A stretch of 41,414 nt of DNA from Paracoccaceae bacterium (GTDB lineage: Bacteria; Pseudomonadota; Alphaproteobacteria; Rhodobacterales; Rhodobacteraceae). The notes under the pieces are model-generated. The model was given only the letters and a program-made list of their open reading frames with translations, did not search any database and had not been told where the DNA came from. Both the position numbers and the translations under genes were made by a program. This document shows positions 15,614-23,179 of the stretch, piece after piece; positions within the stretch are counted from its first letter, which is position 1, and every line of letters starts with the position of its first letter. The stretch covers positions 1 to 41,414 of the forward strand of contig JASBUI010000005.1 in NCBI GenBank assembly GCA_030148005.1. Direction: 5' to 3'.

Positions 15614-16063
15614 AAACGGAGGTTTTTGTCACGCTCAATCTCCGCACCAACAATCAAGCTGTTAGCCGTTCCAAAACCCCATGACAAAACGTTTGGAGTT
15701 TTGGAAAGTTATTTGTCATCATGGGGCATGATCATCGGATATGCTCGCGTTTCAACCATCGGATATGCTCCCGTTTCAACCACAGACCAGAGCCTTGACG
15801 CTGGAACCGATGCTTGGAAAGCAGTCCTCGCGCAGCGCATTTTCGCTGCCGAAAATGGCGGAGTGAGGCGGGATCGCCCGAAGTGTGGGTCGATGCTCGA
15901 TCAGTCTCGCTCTGGCGATGTAGGGGGCGTCGCCCGGTAGGATTGGTTCTGAGCGGTCCTTGTGCAATTTTCTCAACAGTGTGGAAGCCATCGAGATATG
16001 CGGCGCGGGTTTTGCCGGTCCGCCCAATGGGTATGAGCGCTTAGACCGTGCAGGGCGCGGGTT
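15614..16063 (+). repeat. Repeat A, copy 1: decayed serine-resolvase 5' half
   Basis: About 450 bp shared in part with 17428-17637 and 18283-18641. From 15728 the plus strand reads MIIGYARVST, the start of a serine recombinase with its catalytic serine. It is followed by an in-frame tandem copy of eight codons (IGYAPVST), then TDQSLDAG and a drifted but recognisable stretch with DRPKCGSMLDQSRSGDV up to a stop at 15938-15940. After that the resolvase similarity continues in another frame (GAGFAGPPNGYERLD). The C-terminal half is missing. An inverted repeat CCCCATGACAAA/TTTGTCAT...ATGGGG (15677-15725) precedes the start and may be a recombinase site. Pseudogene. Confidence 0.8.
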
Positions 16064-16832
16064 TGGGGCCAAGCCTGCCCTTGTCGTCATAGGCGACAAC
16101 GATATCGCCTACCTTGATCTCGCTGATCGGATTTTCCCCCACCTTCGAGTGCACGAACGCCTCATCATAGCCGCCATCCGCGTGCGGTTTGATCGACGGA
16201 TCAAGCGGCCACATTTGAATTGGGGTGTCGCCTAGGAAGCAGCGGTTGTTGGGTGTCTCTCCGATTCTTGCGAGAATGGCATCTTTATTTGCCTCAAGAA
16301 CTCGATTAATGGCAATTCTCGTTGCGTACCTCGGACCGAGTTCCCACATGATAGTAACTAGTGTGGCGTTCAAGATCCCCGCATCTCCTTTTGATCTGCC
16401 AGCGAGGTCAGAAAGATTGCCAGTTTCCACCACGATTGGCATTGTATTCAAGATGTCTTCAAGAGTTGCTTCTCGATCCATATTTTTTTCAAGAAAATCT
16501 CCGATCGTATATCCAACTTCATTGTTGGTAAGGTCATTGATGTGCTCGTTTGTCCCATCGCGGCCTCTGGACGCGGCGTAAACTTCATTGGCTGCGGCGA
16601 GTACACGAGCCTTCCCTTCACCGGTTTCCAGAGTGGTACCCGCTCCAGCAATTGCGTGCTTCAGGACATCCAAATTAACAACAGTACTGCTTTCAGAATA
16701 GCAAAGTTTTTCTCTGTTATTGAGGTCTCGGGCGATGCCTTCCCAATGAGTACTTTGGCTTCGTGCCCAATCTACCCATTAAGTCTTTTGGCTTCGCGCC
16801 CAATTTACAGCCCTTAGCCAAAGGTCTACCAT
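16041..16832 (-). pseudogene. Hint-module protein, broken (cassette 2)
   Basis: The frame starts at the ATG at 16832 behind AAGGAG and five bases after the previous gene's stop. It meets a TAA after 17 codons, inside an imperfect 33-bp tandem duplication (WARSQKT*, then DWARSQST). It then stays open for over 240 codons. The last 70 residues are the start of a Hint domain: cysteine in NNRCFLGDTPIQMWPLDPS, then PISEIKVGDIVVAYDDKGRL, which is the usual hedgehog/intein beta-strand pattern. The rest of the Hint domain is lost at the junction with repeat A (16063) and replaced by GPKPAPCTV. The middle part (about 140 residues, helical, ending KDAILARIGETP) is not one I recognise. Reinitiation inside could still make a product. 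Confidence 0.78.
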
Positions 16833-16836
16833 GGTA

Positions 16837-17349
16837 TCACTCCTTAACTGTTACACGGTACGCGATTAAATGGTCGCCATGCCCATCGGGATCAGAATTT
16901 ACTTTTTCGGAGGTGCGAGATATGGTAATCTTTTCTGACGCTTGGCAATTTGATGGTGCCAAAAATGTATAAACACGCTCATCGAAGTTCATGATGTATG
17001 TCGCACCATCTGCATTATACAGTATGACTTTGCTGAGGTAGTCTAGTAGGCCTTCATCAACAATACGCCCGCTTTTTAAATTCCAGCCATCCCTGCCTAG
17101 TATCTCGTCCAGCATTGATGTTGCGTTTGCACCTACCCCTAGAAAACAAACGGTTTCCCAGCTTGATCCAACGATTTCCGATAAGCTGACGCTTTGATCT
17201 GATATGAGCGGGTTTTTTAAGAAGTAGTTTTCTAAATCATTAGCTTCGAAATAGGTACTTTGCCGCCCACTTCCAAGAAAGTCGCTACCCCACGCGCCTA
17301 ACATTACGCCTGCTATTCCGGCTGCAGATGCTATAATAACACTTCGCAT
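16837..17349 (-). CDS. Membrane-anchored protein of unknown function (cassette 2)
   Basis: 170 residues, intact. The N-terminus MRSVIIASAAGIAGVMLGAW is a glycine-rich membrane anchor or signal. The rest is a soluble domain with SSWETVCFLGVGANATSMLDE, a DGWNLKSGRIVDEGLLDYL segment and a C-terminal DPDGHGDHLIAYRV. Its stop is five bases before the ATG of the Hint-module gene, so the two were co-transcribed and probably coupled. G+C is clearly lower than in the flanks. I do not recognise the family; an accessory or immunity role for the Hint protein is inference from the repeated gene order. Confidence 0.6.
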   Translation of the reverse strand: MRSVIIASAAGIAGVMLGAWGSDFLGSGRQSTYFEANDLENYFLKNPLISDQSVSLSEIVGSSWETVCFLGVGANATSMLDEILGRDGWNLKSGRIVDEGLLDYLSKVILYNADGATYIMNFDERVYTFLAPSNCQASEKITISRTSEKVNSDPDGHGDHLIAYRVTVKE

Positions 17350-17427
17350 CTAGACGAATTCTCTCTTCAACAAAGTAAGTTGGGGGCAGGAAACTGAAGC
17401 CAGTGTGCCGTTGGCCGTACGCTACCT

Positions 17428-17637
17428 GAAACGGTGGTTTTCTGTCACGTTCAATCTGAGCGTGAGCGGTCAATGGTTTAGGCGTTACAAAAACCCTCGG
17501 CAAAACTTTTGTGGTTTTGGCAGGTTTTTGTCATCATGGGGCATGATCATCGGATATGCTTGCGTTTCAACCACAGGCCAGAGCCTTGACGCTGGAGCCG
17601 ATGCTTGGAAAGCAGTCCTCGCGCAGCGCATTTTTTA
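17428..17637 (+). repeat. Repeat A, copy 2 (short)
   Basis: Shares about 100 bp upstream and the first 31 resolvase codons (MIIGYACVSTTGQSLDAG) with copy 1, then breaks off after GCGCAGCGCATTTT into the 5' end of a different minus-strand gene. Confidence 0.8.
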
Positions 17638-17720
17638 CTAATTACATCGGCAACCCCAAATGATGAATCCACTTCAACTCGTGCAGTACCGTCGGATGAG
17701 AAAGCAACTGTCGCGCCCAT
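17547..17720 (-). pseudogene. 5' stump of a third Hint-cassette gene
   Basis: An ATG at 17720 with AAGGAG eight bases upstream starts 28 codons of unique protein (MGATVAFSSDGTARVEVD). The frame then runs into repeat A at about 17640 and ends at 17547 with unrelated residues. It starts 12 bp after the stop of the secreted-protein gene, the same arrangement as in the two other cassettes. The rest of the gene, including any Hint domain, is deleted. Confidence 0.6.
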
Positions 17721-17732
17721 TGAATGTTCTCC

Positions 17733-18200
17733 TTATAAGCCCTTGATATTAGCCATTCGAGCCAACCTGAAAGCTTCTAAGAGCTCTACCGATCTAATGG
17801 TGTAGACGCACAAAGCACGCTCAATGCCAGCTTGGGATTGGCAATCTGATACAGAACTCGACCCCTCGAACCTATCACGCGCCATTTTGTAACTTCTAGA
17901 AGAAAAGCCGCCGCCCTCTATTTCGTTTGGAAGAATTTTGAGGATAGCATCAATTTTTTCATCAATCATCTCAGTGATGGACAGTATACAAAATGATGGT
18001 CGTTCTGAACGTTCGCATGAACTTGCGGGGACCACGAAACAGGATACCTCCATATGAGCCCTGTATTGCAAATCTAAATTCTGAATCGCTGACAAACATT
18101 GAGCAGGGTTGAGTGAGGATACCTCTGCTTCACTTTTGCCCGAGAAAAAGGTCGGGGATAGGGTGAAAATAAGAAGAATTAGGATTGTAGTAAATCTCAT
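17733..18200 (-). CDS. Secreted cysteine-containing protein of unknown function (cassette 3)
   Basis: 155 residues, intact. An N-terminal signal peptide is clear (MRFTTILILLIFTLSPTFFS, cleavage probably near residue 25). The mature part has six cysteines (AQCLS, VSCFV, SSCER, SFCIL, SDCQS, ALCVY), which could form three disulfides in the periplasm, and is mostly helical. It precedes the truncated gene at 17720. AT-rich relative to the chromosome. I cannot assign a family; in layout it corresponds to the membrane proteins of the other cassettes. Confidence 0.65.
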   Translation of the reverse strand: MRFTTILILLIFTLSPTFFSGKSEAEVSSLNPAQCLSAIQNLDLQYRAHMEVSCFVVPASSCERSERPSFCILSITEMIDEKIDAILKILPNEIEGGGFSSRSYKMARDRFEGSSSVSDCQSQAGIERALCVYTIRSVELLEAFRLARMANIKGL

Positions 18201-18237
18201 TGATCAACAATTACCCATAAACACAAGTCGCGTGATT

Positions 18238-18282
18238 AAAGGCTATCCTATCGTTCGCAGTAGGACAATTGAAATAGCCTTT
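18238..18282. repeat. 45-bp inverted-repeat element at the edge of repeat A copy 3
   Basis: AAAGGCTAT (18238-18246) and ATAGCCTTT (18274-18282) are perfect 9-bp inverted arms separated by 27 bp. The element directly abuts repeat A copy 3 and lies upstream of the secreted-protein gene. The spacing would suit a recombinase dimer site or a pair of operator half-sites. Confidence 0.5.
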
Positions 18283-18641
18283 GCGAAAACGGTGGTTTTT
18301 GCCATCATAGGGCATGATCATCGGATATGCTCGCGTTTCAACCACAGGCCAGAGCCTTGACGCTGGAACCGATGCTTGGAAAGCAGTCCTCGCGCAGCGC
18401 ATTTTCACTGCCGAAATTGGCGGAGTGAGGCGGGATCGCCCGAAGTGTGGGTCGATGCTTGATCAGTTTCGTTCTGGCGATGTAGGGGGCGTCGCCCGGT
18501 AGGATTGGTTTTGCGCGATCCCTGTGCAATTTTCCCAACAGTGTGAAAGCCATCGAGATATGCGGCGCGGGTTTTGCCGGTCCGCCTAGTGGGTATGAGC
18601 GCTTAGACCGTGTAGGGCGCGGGTTTGGGCAAGGGCGGGCC
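18283..18641 (+). repeat. Repeat A, copy 3: decayed serine-resolvase 5' half
   Basis: Closely similar to 15714-16063. From 18314 it reads MIIGYARVSTTGQSLDAG and stays open to a stop at 18500-18502, with resolvase-like DRPKCGSMLDQFRSGDV. The similarity continues in a shifted frame (AIEICGAGFAGPPSGYERL) until it meets the end of the convergent small gene at 18586. Pseudogene fragment. Confidence 0.8.
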
Positions 18642-18674
18642 GGCGCAGTTCCAGCAGGCGCCGCGCCTCATCAT
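18566..18674. repeat. Repeat B, parental copy
   Basis: The 3' end of the intact small gene at 18586-18816 and the bases behind it. It is duplicated at 13840-13946 and, in part, at 16006-16063. It contains CGCCTCATCAT (18664-18674), the microhomology used in the cassette 1 fusion. Confidence 0.8.
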
Positions 18675-18816
18675 CGCGGCCAAGGCGCAGAAGGGCGCCC
18701 AGCAACGAAAATTCCAAAAGGTCGCGCTGGGCGCGGCTTCCGCCAAGGCGCGCGTGATCTGCCATGGCCGAGGTCAGAAAGGTGATTGCCTGCTTGCTTC
18801 CAATGTATTCACTCAT
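18586..18816 (-). CDS. Small helical (TPR-like) protein
   Basis: 76 residues, intact, with a good ribosome site (GGAGA six bases before the ATG). The core ALLRLGRDDEARRLLELRRP has the A/L spacing of a tetratricopeptide-type helical hairpin, preceded by another helix with ITFLTSAMADHARL. Its G+C matches the chromosome rather than the island, so it may be the old resident gene whose 3' end was copied during growth of the array. Function unknown. Confidence 0.65.
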   Translation of the reverse strand: MSEYIGSKQAITFLTSAMADHARLGGSRAQRDLLEFSLLGALLRLGRDDEARRLLELRRPALAQTRALHGLSAHTH

Positions 18817-19031
18817 GACATTCTCCGGTCCTTGCAGCCAAGTAACGTTCGCAAGTTGCTATAGATCCAATCATGACCTGATTTGGATGATATCACGGGT
18901 ATCAAACCTCTGGCCGCACTGGTTGCGCCGATTGCTGGGCGCGGCGGTCCCAAGGCATAGAGCCGGGGCGCCTTTCTGCGGCGCAAAGACCCCTCTCGCC
19001 ATGGCGCGCGCGCTGGGGTATCACCGGGCGC

Positions 19032-19655
19032 ATGACACAGATCCGATCCCTTTTCGCCACCCGTCTTTACCAAGCGCAGCTTTCCCAAGAGGGCAAAAGC
19101 AAGGTGCACCCAGATGAGCTTGTCCAAGCTTGCCAGTCGATCGCTGAAGACGACGAGGCGGGGCAGGAATGGTGTGAGCGCAATGATTTTCCCGGCTACA
19201 CGAGCTATGCCTCGCTGACCGATCTGCCGTGGCGGTTTCCGATCTTCAAGGATCTGGCGGCGGCGCTGGATGCGCATGTTGCCGCCTTTGCCAAGGATCT
19301 GCAGTTCGATCTGGACGACAAGAAGATCAAACTGGATTCGCTGTGGATCAACATTCTGCCCGAGGGCGGCATTCACACGGCCCACATCCATCCCCATAGC
19401 GTGATCAGCGGCACGACATATGTGGCGATGCCCGAAGGGACGAGCGCGATCAAGTTCGAAGACCCGCGCCTTGCGATGATGATGGCCGCGCCCGGCCGGC
19501 TGGCGGATGCGCGCGATGAGCTGCGCAGTTTCGTCTATGTCAAACCGCAGGTCGGTGATGTTCTGCTTTGGGAAAGCTGGCTGCGCCACGAGGTGCCGAT
19601 GAACATGACCGAAGAGGAACGCATCAGCGTCAGCTTCAACTATGGTTGGGGCTAG
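19032..19655 (+). CDS. Putative 2OG-Fe(II) oxygenase (TIGR02466-like)
   Basis: 207 residues. The double-stranded beta-helix signs are present: LDSLWINILPEGGIHTAHIH (102-120), where the HxH around 118-120 would be the first iron ligands; HPHSVISGTTYVAMPEG; and the second half VGDVLLWESWLRHEVPMN with H186 and the later RISVSFNY with the arginine that binds 2-oxoglutarate. The family is common in marine alphaproteobacteria and its substrate is unknown. It stands alone between the accessory island and the resolvase gene, with normal chromosomal base use. Confidence 0.82.
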   Translation: MTQIRSLFATRLYQAQLSQEGKSKVHPDELVQACQSIAEDDEAGQEWCERNDFPGYTSYASLTDLPWRFPIFKDLAAALDAHVAAFAKDLQFDLDDKKIKLDSLWINILPEGGIHTAHIHPHSVISGTTYVAMPEGTSAIKFEDPRLAMMMAAPGRLADARDELRSFVYVKPQVGDVLLWESWLRHEVPMNMTEEERISVSFNYGWG

Positions 19656-19703
19656 GGCCAAGGCACGCTGATCGGTTGGCGCGCACGATGCCCTTTGGGG
19701 CGC

Positions 19704-20252
19704 CTATTTTTTCAGTCGCGAAATCGTTGATCTGCTGACGCCCAGCATGCGGCCAACTTCGGCTGCTGACTTGCCTATCCGCAGAAGCGACTGGGCGCGG
19801 GACTTGTCATTCTCGCTAAGCTTTTGTGGCCGCCCCGCCGATACGCCGAACGTCTGGGGGCGATTTTCTTCGTCGCGGCTTTCGGCATCTGCCAGAGCGA
19901 TCTCAAAATCGATTACGCCGCGCAGCGTTTCTATCACGCGATCACCGCCTTCGGCCTTGGTGTCTGCCCAAGGCTCTGCCAGAGAACGGAAGAACGCGCC
20001 CTTCTTGTGAATCTGTTCCAGCATTTGCAAAAGGTCCGCCGGTGAGCGGGCAACTGAAGCCAGGCGCGTTGCGATGACCGTGTCGCCCTTGGACACCTGC
20101 CGCAGAAATTCCTTCAATGACTTTTCCGCGGACTGGCCATCACGCACTGAATCCTTCCAGATTTTATCGCAGCCCTGCTTTTCCAGTTCGCTGATCTGGA
20201 CTTCGCTTTGGTACCATTTGGCAGAAACACGAGCATAACCGATTTTCACCAC
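19704..20252 (-). CDS. Serine recombinase (resolvase/invertase family), intact
   Basis: 182 residues, normal length for a small resolvase. The catalytic serine is S10 in IGYARVSAK, with R8, then the conserved TRLASVARSPADLL core (second active-site arginine region) and the E-helix. The C-terminal helix-turn-helix is GRPQKLSENDKSRAQSLLRIGK and AAEVGRMLGVSRSTISRL (about 140-180). Start is GTG, either 20252 or 20249, behind AGAGG. It differs from the decayed resolvase copies in repeat A after residue 11 (AKWYQSEVQ against TTGQSLDAG), so it is a relative, not their direct parent. It could act on the direct repeats just upstream and on the island. Confidence 0.92.
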   Translation of the reverse strand: MVKIGYARVSAKWYQSEVQISELEKQGCDKIWKDSVRDGQSAEKSLKEFLRQVSKGDTVIATRLASVARSPADLLQMLEQIHKKGAFFRSLAEPWADTKAEGGDRVIETLRGVIDFEIALADAESRDEENRPQTFGVSAGRPQKLSENDKSRAQSLLRIGKSAAEVGRMLGVSRSTISRLKK

Positions 20253-20277
20253 AAACCTCTTCAGTCACAAAGAACTT

Positions 20278-20325
20278 GACTTTTTGCACACCATTATGCA
20301 CGACTTTTTGCACGCAATATTGAAC
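20278..20325 (-). repeat. 12-bp tandem repeats in front of the resolvase gene
   Basis: On the minus strand GTGCAAAAAGTC occurs twice (20302-20313 and 20278-20289), with a related unit GTGCATAATGGT exactly between them and a weaker unit GTTCAATATTGC before them. The four units are in perfect 12-bp phase. Such repeats are typical of res or operator regions bound by the recombinase itself. Confidence 0.65.
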
Positions 20326-20393
20326 GATCTTAGTTGATGAGTTGCCAATGAGCAACCGCAAGTGCTTGGCACTGAAAAAAAACGAGGGACACC

Positions 20394-21818
20394 ATGAATG
20401 AAGAGCTAGCAATTTCCAATCAGGATCCAAGTTTGTACAACTCGGATCTTGCGCCGATCCCTGTGTCAAAGCGCACCTGGGGTTGGTTCGAAATATTCAA
20501 CGTCTGGGCCAATGACGTGCAAAGCCTGTTTGGCTATACCTTGGCCGCGTCACTGTTCTTGAGTTACGGGCTTAACGGTTGGACGGTCTTTGCCGCGATC
20601 ATGCTGGCGGGCCTGTTTGTCATGTGGCTGGTCAACCTGATGGGCAAGCCAAGTGTTCAGTACGGCATTCCGTTTCCGGTCATGGCCCGGTCCAGCATGG
20701 GCGTTCGGGGCGCAAACTTTCCCGCGATCATCCGAGCGATCGTCGCGATCTTCTGGTACGGCGCGCAGACCTATTTTGCCTCGACCGCTGTTGCGCTTTT
20801 GATCGGGTCGCTTATGGGCGGAAACGGCGATCCTGTCCTTCTGGGGATGAGCGGTATCGACTGGGTTTCCTTCCTGATCGTCTGGTCGTTCCAGATCTGG
20901 CTTTTCTGGAACGGGATCGACTGGATCACCCGCTTTCTGAACTTTGCGGGGCCGTTCGTTTACATCGTGATGATCATTCTGGCGATTGTCATCTGGACCA
21001 AGGCGGGCAGTGGCCTGACATCGGAAATGGGGACGATCTTTAAGGGCACCGGCAGCTATGAGGGCGGGTCGCTTGCGGCTTTCCTTGCGATTGTCGGAAC
21101 CATGATCGCTTATTTCGCGGCCGTTGTTATCAACTATGGTGACTTTTCAAGGTTCGTGAAATCGCAAAGCGAGATGAAAAAGGGCAACTTTGTCGGCCTG
21201 CCGCTGAACATCGCCTTTTTCTCGCTGATCGCGCTGATCGTGACGGCGGGCACGGTTGCGGTCTGGGGCGAGGCGCTGACCAATCCCACGGATATTGTCG
21301 AGCGTGTAGATTCGCTTCCCCTGACCTTTGTCGCGGCGCTGCTGTTCTTTTCCGCAACGGTCGGGATCAACCTTGTCGCCAACTTCATCCCCCCGGCCTA
21401 TGACCTTGCCAACCTGATGCCCAGCCGCATCAACTTTCGCATCGGCGGTTTGATCACCTCGGGCTTTGCGTTGGTGATCGGGGGTCTTTGGGTGTCCACG
21501 ATCAGCCAGATCGGCATCTTCAACTTCGTGAACACGCTGGGCGCTATTCTGGCGCCGGTCTATGGGATCATGATCGTCGATTTCTACATGGTGAAGAACC
21601 AGAAGCTTGACATTCAGGCGCTGTTCTCGGCTTCGCCGGATGGGGAGTACTTCTATGACAACGGCTGGAACAAGCGGGCGATGATCGCCTTTGTTCTTCC
21701 GGCGCTGTTTTCCATCGCGACGGTCTGGGTGCCGGAACTTGCCTTCCTTTCGGGGTTCTCATGGGTCATCGGCGCGGCGCTGGGCGGTGCGGTGTACTAT
21801 CTGATGACCAAGAAGTAG
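20394..21818 (+). CDS. NCS1-family nucleobase/hydantoin-type permease
   Basis: 474-residue inner-membrane transporter with about 12 membrane segments. The NCS1 pattern is clear: NVWANDVQSLFGYTL in helix 1, PFPVMARSSMGVRGANFPAIIRAIVAIFWYGAQTYF in two pieces of helix 3 and its loop, GIDWITRFLNFAGPFVY and NFIPPAYDLANLMPSRINF. NCS1 proteins import cytosine, uracil, allantoin, hydantoins or related compounds with a cation. A GAGGGA site precedes the ATG. The next gene is a PLP enzyme and may be functionally linked; the substrate is not predictable from sequence alone. Confidence 0.93.
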   Translation: MNEELAISNQDPSLYNSDLAPIPVSKRTWGWFEIFNVWANDVQSLFGYTLAASLFLSYGLNGWTVFAAIMLAGLFVMWLVNLMGKPSVQYGIPFPVMARSSMGVRGANFPAIIRAIVAIFWYGAQTYFASTAVALLIGSLMGGNGDPVLLGMSGIDWVSFLIVWSFQIWLFWNGIDWITRFLNFAGPFVYIVMIILAIVIWTKAGSGLTSEMGTIFKGTGSYEGGSLAAFLAIVGTMIAYFAAVVINYGDFSRFVKSQSEMKKGNFVGLPLNIAFFSLIALIVTAGTVAVWGEALTNPTDIVERVDSLPLTFVAALLFFSATVGINLVANFIPPAYDLANLMPSRINFRIGGLITSGFALVIGGLWVSTISQIGIFNFVNTLGAILAPVYGIMIVDFYMVKNQKLDIQALFSASPDGEYFYDNGWNKRAMIAFVLPALFSIATVWVPELAFLSGFSWVIGAALGGAVYYLMTKK

Positions 21819-21837
21819 CACCACGTAAATCACGGCT

Positions 21838-21863
21838 TGCAGGCGTCCCGGTGGGGCGCCTGT
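21838..21863 (+). terminator. Probable terminator after the NCS1 gene
   Basis: AGGCGTCCC and GGGGCGCCT pair (one G-U) around a three-base loop, followed by GTTTGCGTTT. It lies about 20 bases after the permease stop. Confidence 0.55.
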
Positions 21864-21952
21864 TTGCGTTTGGAAGGCGCCCGGCGACAGCGCAATTCAC
21901 CTTGGCGCGAACCGGTGCTAGGAAGAGGCGGAAATTTAAACTGGAGACGATT

Positions 21953-23104
21953 TTGGAAAACTTTAAAGACAACAGATTTGATGATCTTCAGACGCCATGC
22001 CTGATACTGGACGAAGCGCGGATGCAGCGGAACATTAGCCGGTTGCGTGATCGTGCGCAGGGGCTGGGCGTTGTTTTGCGCCCGCATCTGAAGACGGCCA
22101 AATCGGTGGATGTGGCGCGGCAATTGCTGGAAGGCGGCAACGGGCCCGCGACGGTTTCAACGCTGCGCGAGGCCGAAATTTTCGCCGAGGCCGGTGTGCA
22201 CGATATTCTCTACGCTGTCGGAATTGCGCCGGGCAAGCTTGGCCGTGTTGCCGATATTCGGGCGGGCGGTTGTGATCTGACGGTGATCCTTGACAGCCCC
22301 GAGCAGGCCCAAGCGATTGCCGAGTTTACCGCAAGCACCGGGCAGGTGATCCCGGCGATGATCGAGATTGACAGCGACGGGCATCGCGGTGGTCTGTTGC
22401 CGGACGATGCGGCACTGATCAAGGTCGCGCAGGTGCTGGCCGATGCCGGGGGCGCCTTTCGCGGTGTCCTGACACATGCAGGCGAAAGCTATGGCGCGCC
22501 GGGCCGGGCGGCGCAGGCAGAGTTCGCCGAAAAAGAGCGGGCGGCGGTTGTTCAGGCGGCTGCAAACCTTGCGCGCGCTGGGCTGGATTGTTCGGTTGTC
22601 AGCGTGGGTTCCACCCCGACCGCCCATGCCGCCGAGAACCTTGAAGGGGTTAGCGAGCTGCGCGCAGGCGTGTTCACCTTCTTTGATCTCGTCATGGCCG
22701 GGATCGGGGTTTGCGATGTTGATGACATCGCGCTCAGCGTTCTGACCACGGTGATCGGGCATCAGCGCGAGAAGGGCTGGATCCTTGTCGATGCGGGCTG
22801 GATGGCGATGTCGCGTGATCGGGGGACGGCCAATCAAGCGGTCGATCAGGGCTATGGCCTGATTTGCGGCGAGGATGGAAAGGTCCTGCCGGATCTTGTT
22901 CTGTCGGCAGCAAACCAAGAGCATGGAACGATCACGGTTCGCGCTGGATCGGGCGGCAAGCTGCCCGATCTGCCGGTTGGCACGCGGCTACGTGTTCTGC
23001 CCAACCATGCCTGCGCCACAGGCGCCCAGCATTCTCGCTACAACGTTGTTCCGGCGCAGGCGGGACAGCCCCTGATGCAGTGGGAGCGGTTTTCGGGCTG
23101 GTAA
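21953..23104 (+). CDS. DSD1-family PLP enzyme (D-serine dehydratase / D-threonine aldolase-like)
   Basis: 383 residues from a TTG start with GGAG six bases upstream; the long in-frame extension further upstream overlaps the transporter gene and has no family match. It is a fold-type III (alanine-racemase-like) PLP enzyme: DLQTPCLILDEARM at the N-terminus, PLP lysine in RPHLKTAKS, then DSDGHRGG and SVGSTPTA. The C-terminal beta domain has PNHACAT (HxC), the zinc site of DSD1 and D-threonine aldolases. Likely acts on a D-hydroxy amino acid. It lies between a transporter and the pca genes and might belong to either group. Confidence 0.85.
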   Translation: MENFKDNRFDDLQTPCLILDEARMQRNISRLRDRAQGLGVVLRPHLKTAKSVDVARQLLEGGNGPATVSTLREAEIFAEAGVHDILYAVGIAPGKLGRVADIRAGGCDLTVILDSPEQAQAIAEFTASTGQVIPAMIEIDSDGHRGGLLPDDAALIKVAQVLADAGGAFRGVLTHAGESYGAPGRAAQAEFAEKERAAVVQAAANLARAGLDCSVVSVGSTPTAHAAENLEGVSELRAGVFTFFDLVMAGIGVCDVDDIALSVLTTVIGHQREKGWILVDAGWMAMSRDRGTANQAVDQGYGLICGEDGKVLPDLVLSAANQEHGTITVRAGSGGKLPDLPVGTRLRVLPNHACATGAQHSRYNVVPAQAGQPLMQWERFSGW

Positions 23105-23179
23105 ATCGGGCGGCCTGATCGCATGGTCGCATAGGGTGCGCGGCAAGGGATGGCGGCGCGGCAAGGGAGGACAAGGGTG

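Noticed and set aside
15719-15940. A possible intact small recombinase in repeat A
   Set aside because: Only the first half of the resolvase domain is present, the frame breaks near residue 65-70, and there is no DNA-binding domain.
13840-18816. CRISPR array or insertion sequence
   Set aside because: The repeats are few, long and unequal, spacers are genes rather than 30-40-bp units, and there is no transposase or matched terminal inverted repeat.
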